Positions 42,954-51,795 of a stretch of DNA of 64,000 nt are shown in pieces; position 1 is the first letter of the stretch; each line of letters opens with the position of its first letter. Below the pieces are notes generated by a model. That model was not told the origin of the DNA and ran no database searches. It saw nothing but the letters and a program-made list of their open reading frames with translations. The stretch is from Sphingobacterium sp. R2 (GTDB taxonomy: Bacteria; Bacteroidota; Bacteroidia; Sphingobacteriales; Sphingobacteriaceae). Location: assembly GCF_040760075.1 (NCBI RefSeq), contig NZ_CP142884.1:1488001-1552000 (forward strand), written 5' to 3'. Made by a program: the position numbers and the translations under genes.

Positions 42954-42985
42954 TTTGATTATTGATTTTAAATTTGTTATACTTG
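42954..42985 (+). promoter_or_regulatory. Possible promoter of the second sigma factor gene
   Basis: TTTG (42954-42957) and TATACTTG (42978-42985) are 20 nt apart, close to the Bacteroidota consensus. An alternative -7 box TAAATTTG lies at 42969-42976 without a spaced -33. The leader to the ATG at 43104 would be about 110 nt. Confidence 0.4.
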
Positions 42986-43103
42986 CCATGAGGGTTTCCA
43001 GCTCTTGTCTTGATGAAATAGACCTAAGTGATAACATAACCATTATTTCATGTAAGATTAATATTAAAAAGAGGAAATTAGCGAAAAATTATTACCAGCT
43101 TTT

Positions 43104-43658
43104 ATGTCTTGGATTGGATTTATACAGGGTAATCGAAGTTCATTTGAGGAAATCTACGATACTTATATCGACGATTTGTACAGCTATGGTAAGCAGTATC
43201 ATTATGATAAGGATACCGTGTTGGATTGTATCCACGACCTTTTTGTGCACTTATTTGATAATCCAAAAATAGCGAAGCACGTTCAGGTGAAATATTATCT
43301 TTTCGCTGCTTTGCGGCGGAAGCTGCTGCGGTTGAAGGTGAAGACTGTGGCTGTCGACTCGCTTTCGGAAGACATGTATTGGACGAATAGCCACGAACTT
43401 GATCTCATCAACGATGAGGTGGAAGCCGGTGTCGTGAAAGTAATCAAAGAAAAGGTAGATGCATTGCCGAAGCGGCAGCGGGAAGTACTTTTTTTGCGCT
43501 ATTACCTCGATTTTTCCTACGACGAGATTGCGCAGATGATGGGGGTAAATGTGGAGACCTGCAGGACATTGACCTTTCGGGCAATCAAGCAATTAAAAGT
43601 GGAATTGAAGCCCGTTGAACTTTTTACTATTTTTTATTTTTTTTTTAATAGATTTTAG
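43104..43658 (+). CDS. ECF RNA polymerase sigma factor (FecI-like)
   Basis: 184 residues with region 2 (about 12-75: FEEIYDTYIDDLYSYGKQYH, VLDCIHDLFVHLF, YYLFAALRRKLLRL) and region 4 (about 115-170: VDALPKRQREVLFLRYYLDF, SYDEIAQMMGVNVETCRTLT). The C-terminus ends in an unusual aromatic run (FTIFYFFFNRF). It is the first gene of the plus-strand locus, 46 bp before its FecR gene, and should activate the SusC/SusD/phosphatase-fold genes downstream. Its region 2 lacks the usual WL-IARN-type wording, so it belongs to a different ECF branch from the sigma factor at 41758-42342. Confidence 0.93.
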   Translation: MSWIGFIQGNRSSFEEIYDTYIDDLYSYGKQYHYDKDTVLDCIHDLFVHLFDNPKIAKHVQVKYYLFAALRRKLLRLKVKTVAVDSLSEDMYWTNSHELDLINDEVEAGVVKVIKEKVDALPKRQREVLFLRYYLDFSYDEIAQMMGVNVETCRTLTFRAIKQLKVELKPVELFTIFYFFFNRF

Positions 43659-43704
43659 TCTATGTTTTTGAAAATTATGCTCTATAGGTATAAAAGCATA
43701 GTTT

Positions 43705-44745
43705 GTGAAAACCAAGAAAGAAAAATTTAAGCACATATTCAACCTCACGCCAGAGCAGGGCCTGTCGAAAGAAGATAAGGCAAAGCTCTTTGAGCGGATT
43801 GTCCGCAGTACAGCCAAAAAACGTACGCGTAGGTTGCTTTTCTATGTTGGACCGCTCGCAGCTGTGGCCTGCCTGTTAGTCTGCTTCAAGCTGTTCTTTC
43901 CAAGGGATGCAGCAATGGAGCCGAAGCTTGATATCGAAAGGATAGCATCCATCAGCCAAACGTTGAATACACACCAAGATAGCCTCCAGCTTATTGCTGT
44001 TGATCTGCATACCGAAAGCCATGCGATTTCATTTTTGAACGTAAAGGGTTCATCTGACATACTCGATTTGATGGGGCCTGCGCCTAAAGCTGCTACACCT
44101 CAATACCATACCCTATTTGTTCCCTATGGAAAAAGACAGGAGTTTACATTGCCAGACCATTCCAAGGTATGGCTCAATGCAGGTTCATACCTGACCTACA
44201 ATCCGGATATGCTGGGCAAACCCCGCGAAGTATACCTCAATGGCGAAGGGTATTTTGATGTCGCTCATACGGGTACAACTTTTATTGTTAGAACAAAAAA
44301 CGCGTCTGTAAAAGTATTGGGTACCAGCTTTAATCTATCGTCTTATGAAGAGGATAAAAAAATGGCTATTGAATTGATTACGGGCAAGGTCGAACTGAGC
44401 AGTCCGCATTTCAAAGACATCACCATGGTGCCAGGTCAATTGATTACTTATGATCTGCAACGGCAGAAAGTCATCGTGGATAATAAAGCGGAAGGGAATG
44501 AAATCTTATGGACTAAAAAACAGCTTGTACTGGACCGTCTGTCTACGAAAGATCTGATCAAAAAATTGGAACGCATTTATAATGTGCAGATTCATGCTGA
44601 CCCATCCGTGCTGGAAAATGCAACGGTCTATTCTGGCAGGATCAATCTGGATGTTGATATACTGACTTCTTTAAGTACGATATATGCGCTGAGAAACTAT
44701 AGGATAACACAAGTAGAAAAGGAGGTGTGGATAAAGAACAATTGA
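43705..44745 (+). CDS. FecR-type anti-sigma factor, GTG start
   Basis: 346 residues from a GTG codon; no ATG is available near the start of the conserved region. It has a cytoplasmic N-terminus, a membrane span at about 48-67 (LLFYVGPLAAVACLLVCF), a periplasmic FecR domain with HTLFVPYGKRQEFTLPDHSK, EVYLNGEGYFDVAHTGTTF and VKVLGTSFNLSSY, and a C-terminal DUF4974-like part (LSTKDLIKKLERIYNVQIHA). It transmits ligand occupancy from the STN-containing SusC encoded 90 bp downstream to the sigma factor encoded upstream. Confidence 0.93.
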   Translation: MKTKKEKFKHIFNLTPEQGLSKEDKAKLFERIVRSTAKKRTRRLLFYVGPLAAVACLLVCFKLFFPRDAAMEPKLDIERIASISQTLNTHQDSLQLIAVDLHTESHAISFLNVKGSSDILDLMGPAPKAATPQYHTLFVPYGKRQEFTLPDHSKVWLNAGSYLTYNPDMLGKPREVYLNGEGYFDVAHTGTTFIVRTKNASVKVLGTSFNLSSYEEDKKMAIELITGKVELSSPHFKDITMVPGQLITYDLQRQKVIVDNKAEGNEILWTKKQLVLDRLSTKDLIKKLERIYNVQIHADPSVLENATVYSGRINLDVDILTSLSTIYALRNYRITQVEKEVWIKNN

Positions 44746-44835
44746 TTACTAACCATAAAATTGGATAAAGAGGAATTGCGGTCCCCTTTATCCGTTTAAA
44801 TTAAACGTTTCTAAAAATTTAATTTCATCAAAATT

Positions 44836-47800
44836 ATGAAAAAAAAACAGGTGGGACAAAATCTCTCCTCTAGACAATTATTGTCACCTAAAATTAGGTA
44901 TAATATGAAGATAGGATCCCTTGCCATTACAGGAGTTTTACTTTCTGTCAGTGCACTCGCGTTTCCCCAGCGAATAACGCTCAAAATGAAAAACGTACCC
45001 TTGAAGCATTTTCTGCAATCTGTTCAAAAACAGACTGATATTGCGCTGCTTTACCCTGAAAATTTGTTAGCCGACAAACGGATAAACGTCGATCTTTACA
45101 AGGAGGAGCTGGTGCCAGCTTTACGGCAGGTACTCCGGAAATTTAATCTGACGATTGCACAGGGGGCTGGGCAAATCACTGTCATACCCGACCTGACTGC
45201 CCGCAGTCAGCAATTTAACAGACCGGTTGTTTTCCAGGAAAAAGTAACTGTCAAAGGACGCATTTTTAATACGGCTGAACCCCCTGTTCCTCTTTCGGGT
45301 GTTACGGTAGCTGAAAAAGGCGGGATAGCCACGTCGGTTTCGGACGATGAAGGTTATTATTCGATCACGATAGCTAAAGGGAGCAGGTTGTCGTTTTCGG
45401 CAGTTGGTTTCTTGACCAAAGAGGTGCTGGTGAATAAGACCGAAGCGAACCTTACGGTATCGCTTAAGGAAAATGTCTCGGATCTGGATGAGGTGGTGGT
45501 CGTGGGGATGACGGAAATGCAGCGAAAACATATAGCCAGTTCTGTCGCCTCATTGGATATTAAATCCAATATCGAAGGAAAACCTATTACCAATCTTTCG
45601 CAGTCGCTGCAGGGCGGTGTTACGGGACTTACCGTTCAGCAAGGCTCAGGCCTGCCGGGTGGTGACGCGGCCAGTATTAAAATACGGGGTATTTCGACGT
45701 TAAATAATTCGGATCCGCTGGTGCTTGTCGACGGCGTACCTATGGATATGAATCATATCGATCCGGTAACGGTGGAGAGTGTAACCATATTAAAAGATGC
45801 GGCTGCAGCAGCTATATATGGTGCCAGGGCGGCGAACGGCGTTATTTTGGTGACTACAAAACGCGGGAAAGCGGGGCAGATCAATGTGCTCTATGATGGT
45901 TATTACGGACAGCAATCTCCGACAATCCTCCCTGAATTTGTGGATGCGCCTACTTACATGCGTATGTATAACTATGCGCAGGTGGCCTCCGGAGGGCAAA
46001 TATTGTATACGGATGAGCAGATTAGCAAAACCGAATCTGGGGAAGATCCTATCAATTATCCGAATACCAACTGGACGGATATTGTTATCGATGATTATAG
46101 TCCGCTAACCTCCCATTCTTTAGCTGTGAGCGGTGGAAATGATGTTGCGCGATTTGCGGTAACGGGCAATTACATGTACCAGAAAGGGATGTTGCCGCTC
46201 AACAAGATGGATCGCTTTAATATCCGTGCAAATACCTCCGTATCGCTTTCGAAGCGGTTTTTGATTAATCTGGATGTTTTGGGTATCAGACGGAATACCT
46301 TGTACCCAAACCGAACCATCGATAATGGGGGGAGCAGAATCTTGGACGACCTTTATCGGCTGCCGCCTACGGTACTACCCAAATATCCTCAAGAGGAGGG
46401 ATGGCCAACCATTTATGGTCGGTATGCGGACATCGTCAATCCATTGGCTTATGAAGAGGTCGGGGGTACCATTGGATATCAATATGATCAGGCAACAATC
46501 AATCTACAGCCGAAATGGTCGATTACTGATAATTTAAACTTGCGGGGGCAGTTTAGCTATAGACTCAATAGTGATGTTTATAAGCAAAACCGGGATAATT
46601 TTTATTTCTTCGATTATTATACCAAACAGCTGGTACAGACATGGGCCGTGCAGCGGAATGCATATTCGGAGACCAGAAACACCTATTATTATTTGAGCGG
46701 CGCGTTGGATTACAACAAGACTTTCAAAAAGCATAATCTCTTTGCCATGGGTGGATTTTCTGTTGAGAAATTTAATGAGGGGTATTGGAAAGAATCGTCG
46801 TTGGTGTCGAGCTATGCGAAAGCAAATTATTCGTATGACAACCGCTATCTTGCCGAGCTATCCTTTCGTGCTGATGGTTCTTCCAAATTTGGCCCTGGAA
46901 AGAAATATGGTTATTTCCCGTCCATCGCATTGGGGTGGAACCTCCATAATGAAGCATTTTTTCATGTGGATGCGATCAGTAATCTGAAGCTGAGGGCCTC
47001 GTATGGGCAGCTGGGTAATGAGAATATCGGTTTATATCTGTACCAAAATCTTATCAATGCGACCAATGGAACAGAGTCTGTATGGGGTAATCCAAACATT
47101 ACCTGGGAAAAGGTGAATATCCTGGATGTGGGCTTGGATCTGTCGGTTTTCAAGAATAAGCTTTCTTTAACCTTTGATTATTACGACAAAAAAACGAAGG
47201 ATGTGCTTCTGAAACCTACTGTGGCACCCTCCGGCGCTATTGGTTCGGCTCCTTTGAATGCCGGTAAGGTGAGCAATACCGGAATGGAACTGTCGCTGAA
47301 TTATAACGATAAGCTCGGCGATGACTTTAGTTTTTCGATAAGACCGGGCATCTCTTACAATAAGAATAAGATTACTGAACTATTGGGTGGTCCGTACTAT
47401 TCGGGTATCTCGACGAATGAGGTGGGGTATGCTATAAAGAGTCATTATGGTTATGTAACGGATGGTATTTTGCAATATGCTGATTTTGCTGCTGATAAAA
47501 AAACAGCATTGGTTCCGGCGCTCGCGGGCGAAGGCCCGGGCGATATCAAGTATGTTGACCTTAATGGCGACGGTATGATTGACGAGAGCGACCAAAAAGT
47601 GATCGGTGACCCTACGCCGAGGATCAATTATTTTAGTAATGTAAGTTTCAGTTACAAGAACTTCGATTTTGAGTTTTTGTTGCAGGGGGCAGGTAACCAC
47701 GATTATTCGGCGAATCTCGGGGGTAAATCTGCCGGTTACTTATGGCATCCGCTGAATTTGAGTGCCTCGGGTGGTATCCCGACAACCTATCGGGCGGCGA

Positions 47801-48111
47801 ATACCTGGCGCGAAAATAACCAGGATGCCATCTATCCTCGTTTGCTGGCGAATCCGGCAAATAACGTGCTACGCAGTGACTTTTGGTTGTTTAATGCGAA
47901 GTACCTCCGTGTCAAATTTATTCAGGCTGGCTACCGATTGAATAGCGCCTACCTCAATAAATATGGAATTAAAAATGCGCGCTTTTACATCAATACGCAA
48001 AATCCTTTTCTCTTTACCAAATTGAAAATGGCTGATCCGGAGTCGCAAGGGGGATCGTGGACCTATGGTATGATGCGTATATTTTCTGTTGGGTTAACGG
48101 CTAATTTCTGA
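44836..48111 (+). CDS. SusC-like TonB-dependent transporter with STN domain
   Basis: 1091 residues. A basic N-terminal extension precedes the signal core (SLAITGVLLSVSALAFPQ). An STN domain occupies about 47-115 (ITLKMKNVPLKHFLQSVQKQ, VPALRQVLRKFNLTI), then a carboxypeptidase-like domain, DEVVVVGMTEMQRKH at the TonB-box position, a plug (SLQGGVTGLTVQQGSGLPGG, VLVDGVPMD, ILKDAAAAAIYGARAANG) and a barrel ending VGLTANF. The ATG at 44905 (22 codons in) would give a more usual signal peptide length. The STN domain couples it to the FecR and sigma factor encoded upstream; the SusD gene starts 5 bp after it. Confidence 0.96.
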   Translation: MKKKQVGQNLSSRQLLSPKIRYNMKIGSLAITGVLLSVSALAFPQRITLKMKNVPLKHFLQSVQKQTDIALLYPENLLADKRINVDLYKEELVPALRQVLRKFNLTIAQGAGQITVIPDLTARSQQFNRPVVFQEKVTVKGRIFNTAEPPVPLSGVTVAEKGGIATSVSDDEGYYSITIAKGSRLSFSAVGFLTKEVLVNKTEANLTVSLKENVSDLDEVVVVGMTEMQRKHIASSVASLDIKSNIEGKPITNLSQSLQGGVTGLTVQQGSGLPGGDAASIKIRGISTLNNSDPLVLVDGVPMDMNHIDPVTVESVTILKDAAAAAIYGARAANGVILVTTKRGKAGQINVLYDGYYGQQSPTILPEFVDAPTYMRMYNYAQVASGGQILYTDEQISKTESGEDPINYPNTNWTDIVIDDYSPLTSHSLAVSGGNDVARFAVTGNYMYQKGMLPLNKMDRFNIRANTSVSLSKRFLINLDVLGIRRNTLYPNRTIDNGGSRILDDLYRLPPTVLPKYPQEEGWPTIYGRYADIVNPLAYEEVGGTIGYQYDQATINLQPKWSITDNLNLRGQFSYRLNSDVYKQNRDNFYFFDYYTKQLVQTWAVQRNAYSETRNTYYYLSGALDYNKTFKKHNLFAMGGFSVEKFNEGYWKESSLVSSYAKANYSYDNRYLAELSFRADGSSKFGPGKKYGYFPSIALGWNLHNEAFFHVDAISNLKLRASYGQLGNENIGLYLYQNLINATNGTESVWGNPNITWEKVNILDVGLDLSVFKNKLSLTFDYYDKKTKDVLLKPTVAPSGAIGSAPLNAGKVSNTGMELSLNYNDKLGDDFSFSIRPGISYNKNKITELLGGPYYSGISTNEVGYAIKSHYGYVTDGILQYADFAADKKTALVPALAGEGPGDIKYVDLNGDGMIDESDQKVIGDPTPRINYFSNVSFSYKNFDFEFLLQGAGNHDYSANLGGKSAGYLWHPLNLSASGGIPTTYRAANTWRENNQDAIYPRLLANPANNVLRSDFWLFNAKYLRVKFIQAGYRLNSAYLNKYGIKNARFYINTQNPFLFTKLKMADPESQGGSWTYGMMRIFSVGLTANF

Positions 48112-48116
48112 TAAAC

Positions 48117-49712
48117 ATGAATACAATAAAAACTAAGATAAAATTACTGAGCCTACTTGTGGTGGTCCTGTCAACTAGCTCATGTGAAAAATTCCTGACG
48201 ATCGACAGTCCGGACGGTGTATCGGACGAGCAGTGGTGGAATACAGAAACAGATGGGTATAATGCCTTGGGAACTGTTTATGCGGGAATACCGGGGGGCA
48301 GTTCTGGGCGGAACATCATGTATTATGCTGGACTTACGGACGAAGCCGTACAGCGCGGTGACTTTAAAGGTGATTACGACGGTTTCACGCGCGGTCTGGC
48401 CTCTAGCCGCTGGGGGGTGTCGAATAGCTTATGGGCAGATGATTATACGTGTATCCGTCGGGCCAACAGGTTTTTGGAAAACATAGACGGGGCTTATATT
48501 GATGCCGAACTGAAAGAAAGGATGAAGCTGGAGGCTAGGGCATTGAGAGCGTATTATCACATGGAATTGATGTTGGTGTTTGGTGATATCCCCTTATTGA
48601 CCCAGTCTTTGACGCCGACGGAAAATCAATCTTTTCGAACCGCTCAAAAAGAGGTATATGATTTTATTGTAGCCGAATTGAAGGACTGTGCTGCCAAGCT
48701 GCCGGCAAGTTATGTAAATGCTGATCGGTGGCGGATGACAAGCGGTGTTTGTCTGTCGCTGCTGTCGCGACTGGGATTGTACTATAAAGATTTTGAACTT
48801 GCGAAGGCTTCGGCAAAGCAGGTGATCGACTCCAAAGTATATAAACTCTGGATCAGTACGACAAATAAAAATGACAGTTATTCGGAGCTCTTTAGCTACG
48901 CGGGTGAACTGAATGATGAACGGATATTTTTTAAAGAAAATGGCTGCGCGAATGCCTGGACATCTTTTGCTCCTTTTGGTATCGGGGGCGAAACTTATCT
49001 GTCGCCCACGAATACGGTAGTCAATAATTTTGAAACCAAACAGGGCAAGACCATCCAGGAGCTTGGACGTGACTCGGTGCTGATCTATCAGCGTAATCCA
49101 AATTATAAAAACAACAGGGATCCACGGTTGGCAGCGTCGGTTTTTTCACCGAACGATAAATTTCAGAACCAATATACCCTTGATCCTTTTTATAATCCGA
49201 CAGATAAAATCGGTGAAACGAAGTCTACTGCCACAGGGTATTGGATAAAGAAATATATTGATGCCAGAGATCGTCAGGCTAAGAGCGGAAGTCTGGATTT
49301 TATGATCATACGCTATGCTGAAATATTGCTCAACTATGCGGAGGCAATGATAGAGACGGGGCAGTGGAGCAATGCTGAAACGCTTGCTGCGATCAATGAA
49401 GTGCGGGCAAGGGCAGCGATGCCTGCGGTTAACAGTGGGATATACGGCACGCAGGCAAAAATGCGCGAGCTCATCCGTCGGGAGCGGCAGGCGGAACTTG
49501 CTTTTGAAGGAGGCCGTTATTTCGATATCCGCCGTTGGGGGATCGATGAAGCTGTAATGAACGGTGAGGTCTTTGGGGCCACAAACCCTAAAACAGGAGA
49601 ACTTGTGCGGGTACAGAGCCGGACGTACAAAAGAAATCGCGAGGGCCTGTGGCCTATTCCAGAGGCTGAGATCATTGCAAATCGCAATATGGTGCAAAAT
49701 CCAAATTATTAA
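48117..49712 (+). CDS. RagB/SusD family outer-membrane lipoprotein
   Basis: 531 residues. Lipoprotein signal SLLVVVLSTSSC, then EKFLTIDSPDGVSDEQWWN, helical TPR-like parts (LEARALRAYYHMELMLVFGD), LNYAEAMIETGQWSNAETLA and the signature RERQAELAFEGGRYFDIRRW. It starts 5 bp after the SusC stop and ends 12 bp before a phosphatase-fold lipoprotein gene. It is the surface lid of the importer. The two downstream phosphatase-fold proteins suggest a phosphorylated or phosphodiester-containing ligand (inference). Confidence 0.95.
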   Translation: MNTIKTKIKLLSLLVVVLSTSSCEKFLTIDSPDGVSDEQWWNTETDGYNALGTVYAGIPGGSSGRNIMYYAGLTDEAVQRGDFKGDYDGFTRGLASSRWGVSNSLWADDYTCIRRANRFLENIDGAYIDAELKERMKLEARALRAYYHMELMLVFGDIPLLTQSLTPTENQSFRTAQKEVYDFIVAELKDCAAKLPASYVNADRWRMTSGVCLSLLSRLGLYYKDFELAKASAKQVIDSKVYKLWISTTNKNDSYSELFSYAGELNDERIFFKENGCANAWTSFAPFGIGGETYLSPTNTVVNNFETKQGKTIQELGRDSVLIYQRNPNYKNNRDPRLAASVFSPNDKFQNQYTLDPFYNPTDKIGETKSTATGYWIKKYIDARDRQAKSGSLDFMIIRYAEILLNYAEAMIETGQWSNAETLAAINEVRARAAMPAVNSGIYGTQAKMRELIRRERQAELAFEGGRYFDIRRWGIDEAVMNGEVFGATNPKTGELVRVQSRTYKRNREGLWPIPEAEIIANRNMVQNPNY

Positions 49713-49724
49713 TATTTGATACTG

Positions 49725-50600
49725 ATGAAAAAGAAAATAAAGATCGTTTTGTTGTGCCTGCTCCTGCTGCAGGCTGTTGTGGGCTTGCAGGGATGCCGCA
49801 AGACCTATAGTCCAGGTGATTGGAATTTGCTGCCGGCGAAAGAGCCGGAGCAGCCCCCGGAGCCCGATGATACAGCTACCAAAAGTTTGAAAGTGATGTC
49901 GCTCAATATGAATGTGGGTACAACCGTTGCGAACTTTGATGCTATGTTGGATCTGATTAAAGAATATGATCCTGACCTATTGTTTTTGCGGCAGGTGGAT
50001 AGTGCGACGACCCGGGCGGGGAAGGTAGATCGTCCGGCTGCCATCGGGAAAGCATTGGGTATGGTATCCTATTTCAGGAAAAATATAGATTACCAGACGG
50101 GGGGATTTGGGAATGCCGTGTTGTCCAAATTTCCGGTGAAGGAGAAATATAGCCAATTGTTGAGTCGTGAGGAGGGGAGTACGGCCGAGCTTCGGAGTAT
50201 GGTGATGGTTAAAGTGGAGGTGCAGGAAGGGCATGCACTGTATTTTGCGGGCACTGAGCTGGATCCATCGGTTGCCAATAACCGGGCGCTTCAAGTCGTT
50301 GACTTGCTCAATGCGACGGAGAAATTGATGCAACCCGTGATTTTGGTCGGTAATCTCAATGAACAGGAGTCGGCCAATGGTCCTGTACTATCTTATCTTA
50401 AGGGCAGCTTTACCTTTGCGTGTTTAGGTACTGGATGTCCCTGGAATGCACCAAAAGATAAACCCACAGGTGTATTTGACTATATCACCTTTAAGAATAC
50501 GGACGATAAGCTCCAACTCAGTAAATATGGCCCTTTTTCTAAATCGGCCAATAACTTTCTGCCGATGACTGCAGAGTTCAAATTAAAACTTCCTAAATAA
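49725..50600 (+). CDS. Endonuclease/exonuclease/phosphatase-fold lipoprotein, catalytic residues lost
   Basis: 291 residues from ATG 49725, with lipoprotein signal (LLLQAVVGLQGC, cysteine 24) and an acidic, proline-rich linker. The domain (55-290) aligns by eye with the intact paralogue encoded next. N61 (MSLNMNVG) is kept, but the catalytic glutamate is Q90 (FLRQVD), the histidine of THLD is E178 (TELD), the aspartate of GDYN is N210 (VGNLN) and the terminal SDH is NNF (N277, F278). It should therefore be unable to hydrolyse phosphoesters. It probably binds the substrate on the cell surface, as a helper of the SusC/SusD complex. An upstream TTG at 49716 is possible. Confidence 0.85.
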   Translation: MKKKIKIVLLCLLLLQAVVGLQGCRKTYSPGDWNLLPAKEPEQPPEPDDTATKSLKVMSLNMNVGTTVANFDAMLDLIKEYDPDLLFLRQVDSATTRAGKVDRPAAIGKALGMVSYFRKNIDYQTGGFGNAVLSKFPVKEKYSQLLSREEGSTAELRSMVMVKVEVQEGHALYFAGTELDPSVANNRALQVVDLLNATEKLMQPVILVGNLNEQESANGPVLSYLKGSFTFACLGTGCPWNAPKDKPTGVFDYITFKNTDDKLQLSKYGPFSKSANNFLPMTAEFKLKLPK

Positions 50601-50608
50601 ATTATACC

Positions 50609-51409
50609 ATGAAAAAAATAATTCTTGGGGCGATGGCCCTATTAAATTTAATGAGCTGCAGTGGGGATGAGAAATTAGATCTTACGCCTCCTGCAAAGAA
50701 GAAGTTGGTCACCATGACGTACAATATTCACCATGGGGCACCTGAAAATTCGGAGGTAGTCAATCTGGCTAATATTGCTGCGGTGATAAAAAGCAGTGGA
50801 GCGGAAGTTGTTGCACTTCAGGAAGTGGATGTCAATGTGGCACGTTCGGGTAAAGTGAATCAGGCTGCGGAGCTGGCAAAGCTACTGGGAATGGAATATC
50901 ATTTTTCGAAGTCCATTGATTATAATGGTGGTGAATATGGTGTGGCTATTTTAAGTAAGTATCCGATGACCAACAAGCGGCGGGAGTTGCTGCCCATGCC
51001 GACATCGGGCGAACAACGCAGTATTGCTGTGGCCACGGTGACTCTGCCCGATGGCAAAACCATTGAGTTTGCATCGACGCATCTGGATCTGAATGTGCCT
51101 AACAGGACCGCACAGGCTGAATTTTTGAACCAGCTGAGCACTTCGTTAAACAAGGCGCTTTTTGTAGGGGGAGACTATAATGCAATACCGTCGAGCAGCG
51201 AAATGGTCAAACTCAAAGAGCGGTTTACTTTTTCTTGTATGAGCAGCTGTCCGCTTTCATTCCCGGTTAAGACACCGACGAAAGCCATTGATTTTGTTTT
51301 ATTTAATGCTCAGGCCGCCAGTAGCTATACCTTGGTTTCATCCGTTGCGCTGACCGGTCAATATGCATCAGATCATTTGCCTGTATCGGTTGTATTTCAA
51401 TACGATTAA
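50609..51409 (+). CDS. Endonuclease/exonuclease/phosphatase family lipoprotein, active-site intact
   Basis: 266 residues. Lipoprotein signal ALLNLMSC (cysteine 17). All expected motifs of the Mg-dependent EEP superfamily are present: N39 (TMTYNIHHG), E72 (LQEVD), H158/D160 (STHLDL), D189/N191 (GGDYNAIP), D228 and D255/H256 (YASDHLPVS). The superfamily hydrolyses phosphodiesters or phosphomonoesters in nucleic acids, inositol phosphates or sphingolipids; the substrate here cannot be told. It starts 8 bp after the inactive paralogue, as the last gene of the sigma-FecR-SusC-SusD locus, and is probably displayed on the outer surface or in the periplasm. Confidence 0.92.
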   Translation: MKKIILGAMALLNLMSCSGDEKLDLTPPAKKKLVTMTYNIHHGAPENSEVVNLANIAAVIKSSGAEVVALQEVDVNVARSGKVNQAAELAKLLGMEYHFSKSIDYNGGEYGVAILSKYPMTNKRRELLPMPTSGEQRSIAVATVTLPDGKTIEFASTHLDLNVPNRTAQAEFLNQLSTSLNKALFVGGDYNAIPSSSEMVKLKERFTFSCMSSCPLSFPVKTPTKAIDFVLFNAQAASSYTLVSSVALTGQYASDHLPVSVVFQYD

Positions 51410-51795
51410 GAAACAGCCAAGAGCGCTGGATAACAAGAAAGATTTGGCGTCAGTAGTAAGAAAGATTAGGCCCTGATAAAGAGAAGATTGAGACGTTGAT
51501 TATGAGGATTTGGCGGCCTAGTAAAAAGGGTGCAGTAAGGGAGTCTTGTATTGGACTCCCTTTTTTATGTACTGATGTAGACTGCTTTTTTTTATAAAAT
51601 TTTTCATGCAAAACCGATTTTGCCAAACGAAATGGGTTTGAGGTTTGTTTAATTCATTGTTGTAAACCTGCAAAACAGGCGGCGCAGATGTGCCTGAGTT
51701 ATTCCAACGAACTATTTATAAATAATGCTAACTATTAAACAAGATGCGATTTTGGCTAAATGCTAAATCGTTTTTAAAACCAACAATTATTAAAC
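51410..51795. other. Intergenic region between two Sus loci
   Basis: This 386-bp stretch contains the terminator at 51537-51566 and then an AT-rich leader for the next SusC gene, with several TTTG motifs (for example near 51652) but no exact promoter match. I see no coding frame in it. Confidence 0.5.
51537..51566 (+). terminator. Intrinsic terminator of the EEP Sus operon
   Basis: AAGGGAGTC (51537-51545) pairs with GACTCCCTT (51554-51562), 9 bp, 8-nt loop, with six Ts at 51561-51566. Confidence 0.9.

Noticed and set aside
42955..43103. Plus-strand frame overlapping the second sigma factor gene (to 43272)
   Set aside because: It overlaps the real sigma factor in another frame and covers its promoter.
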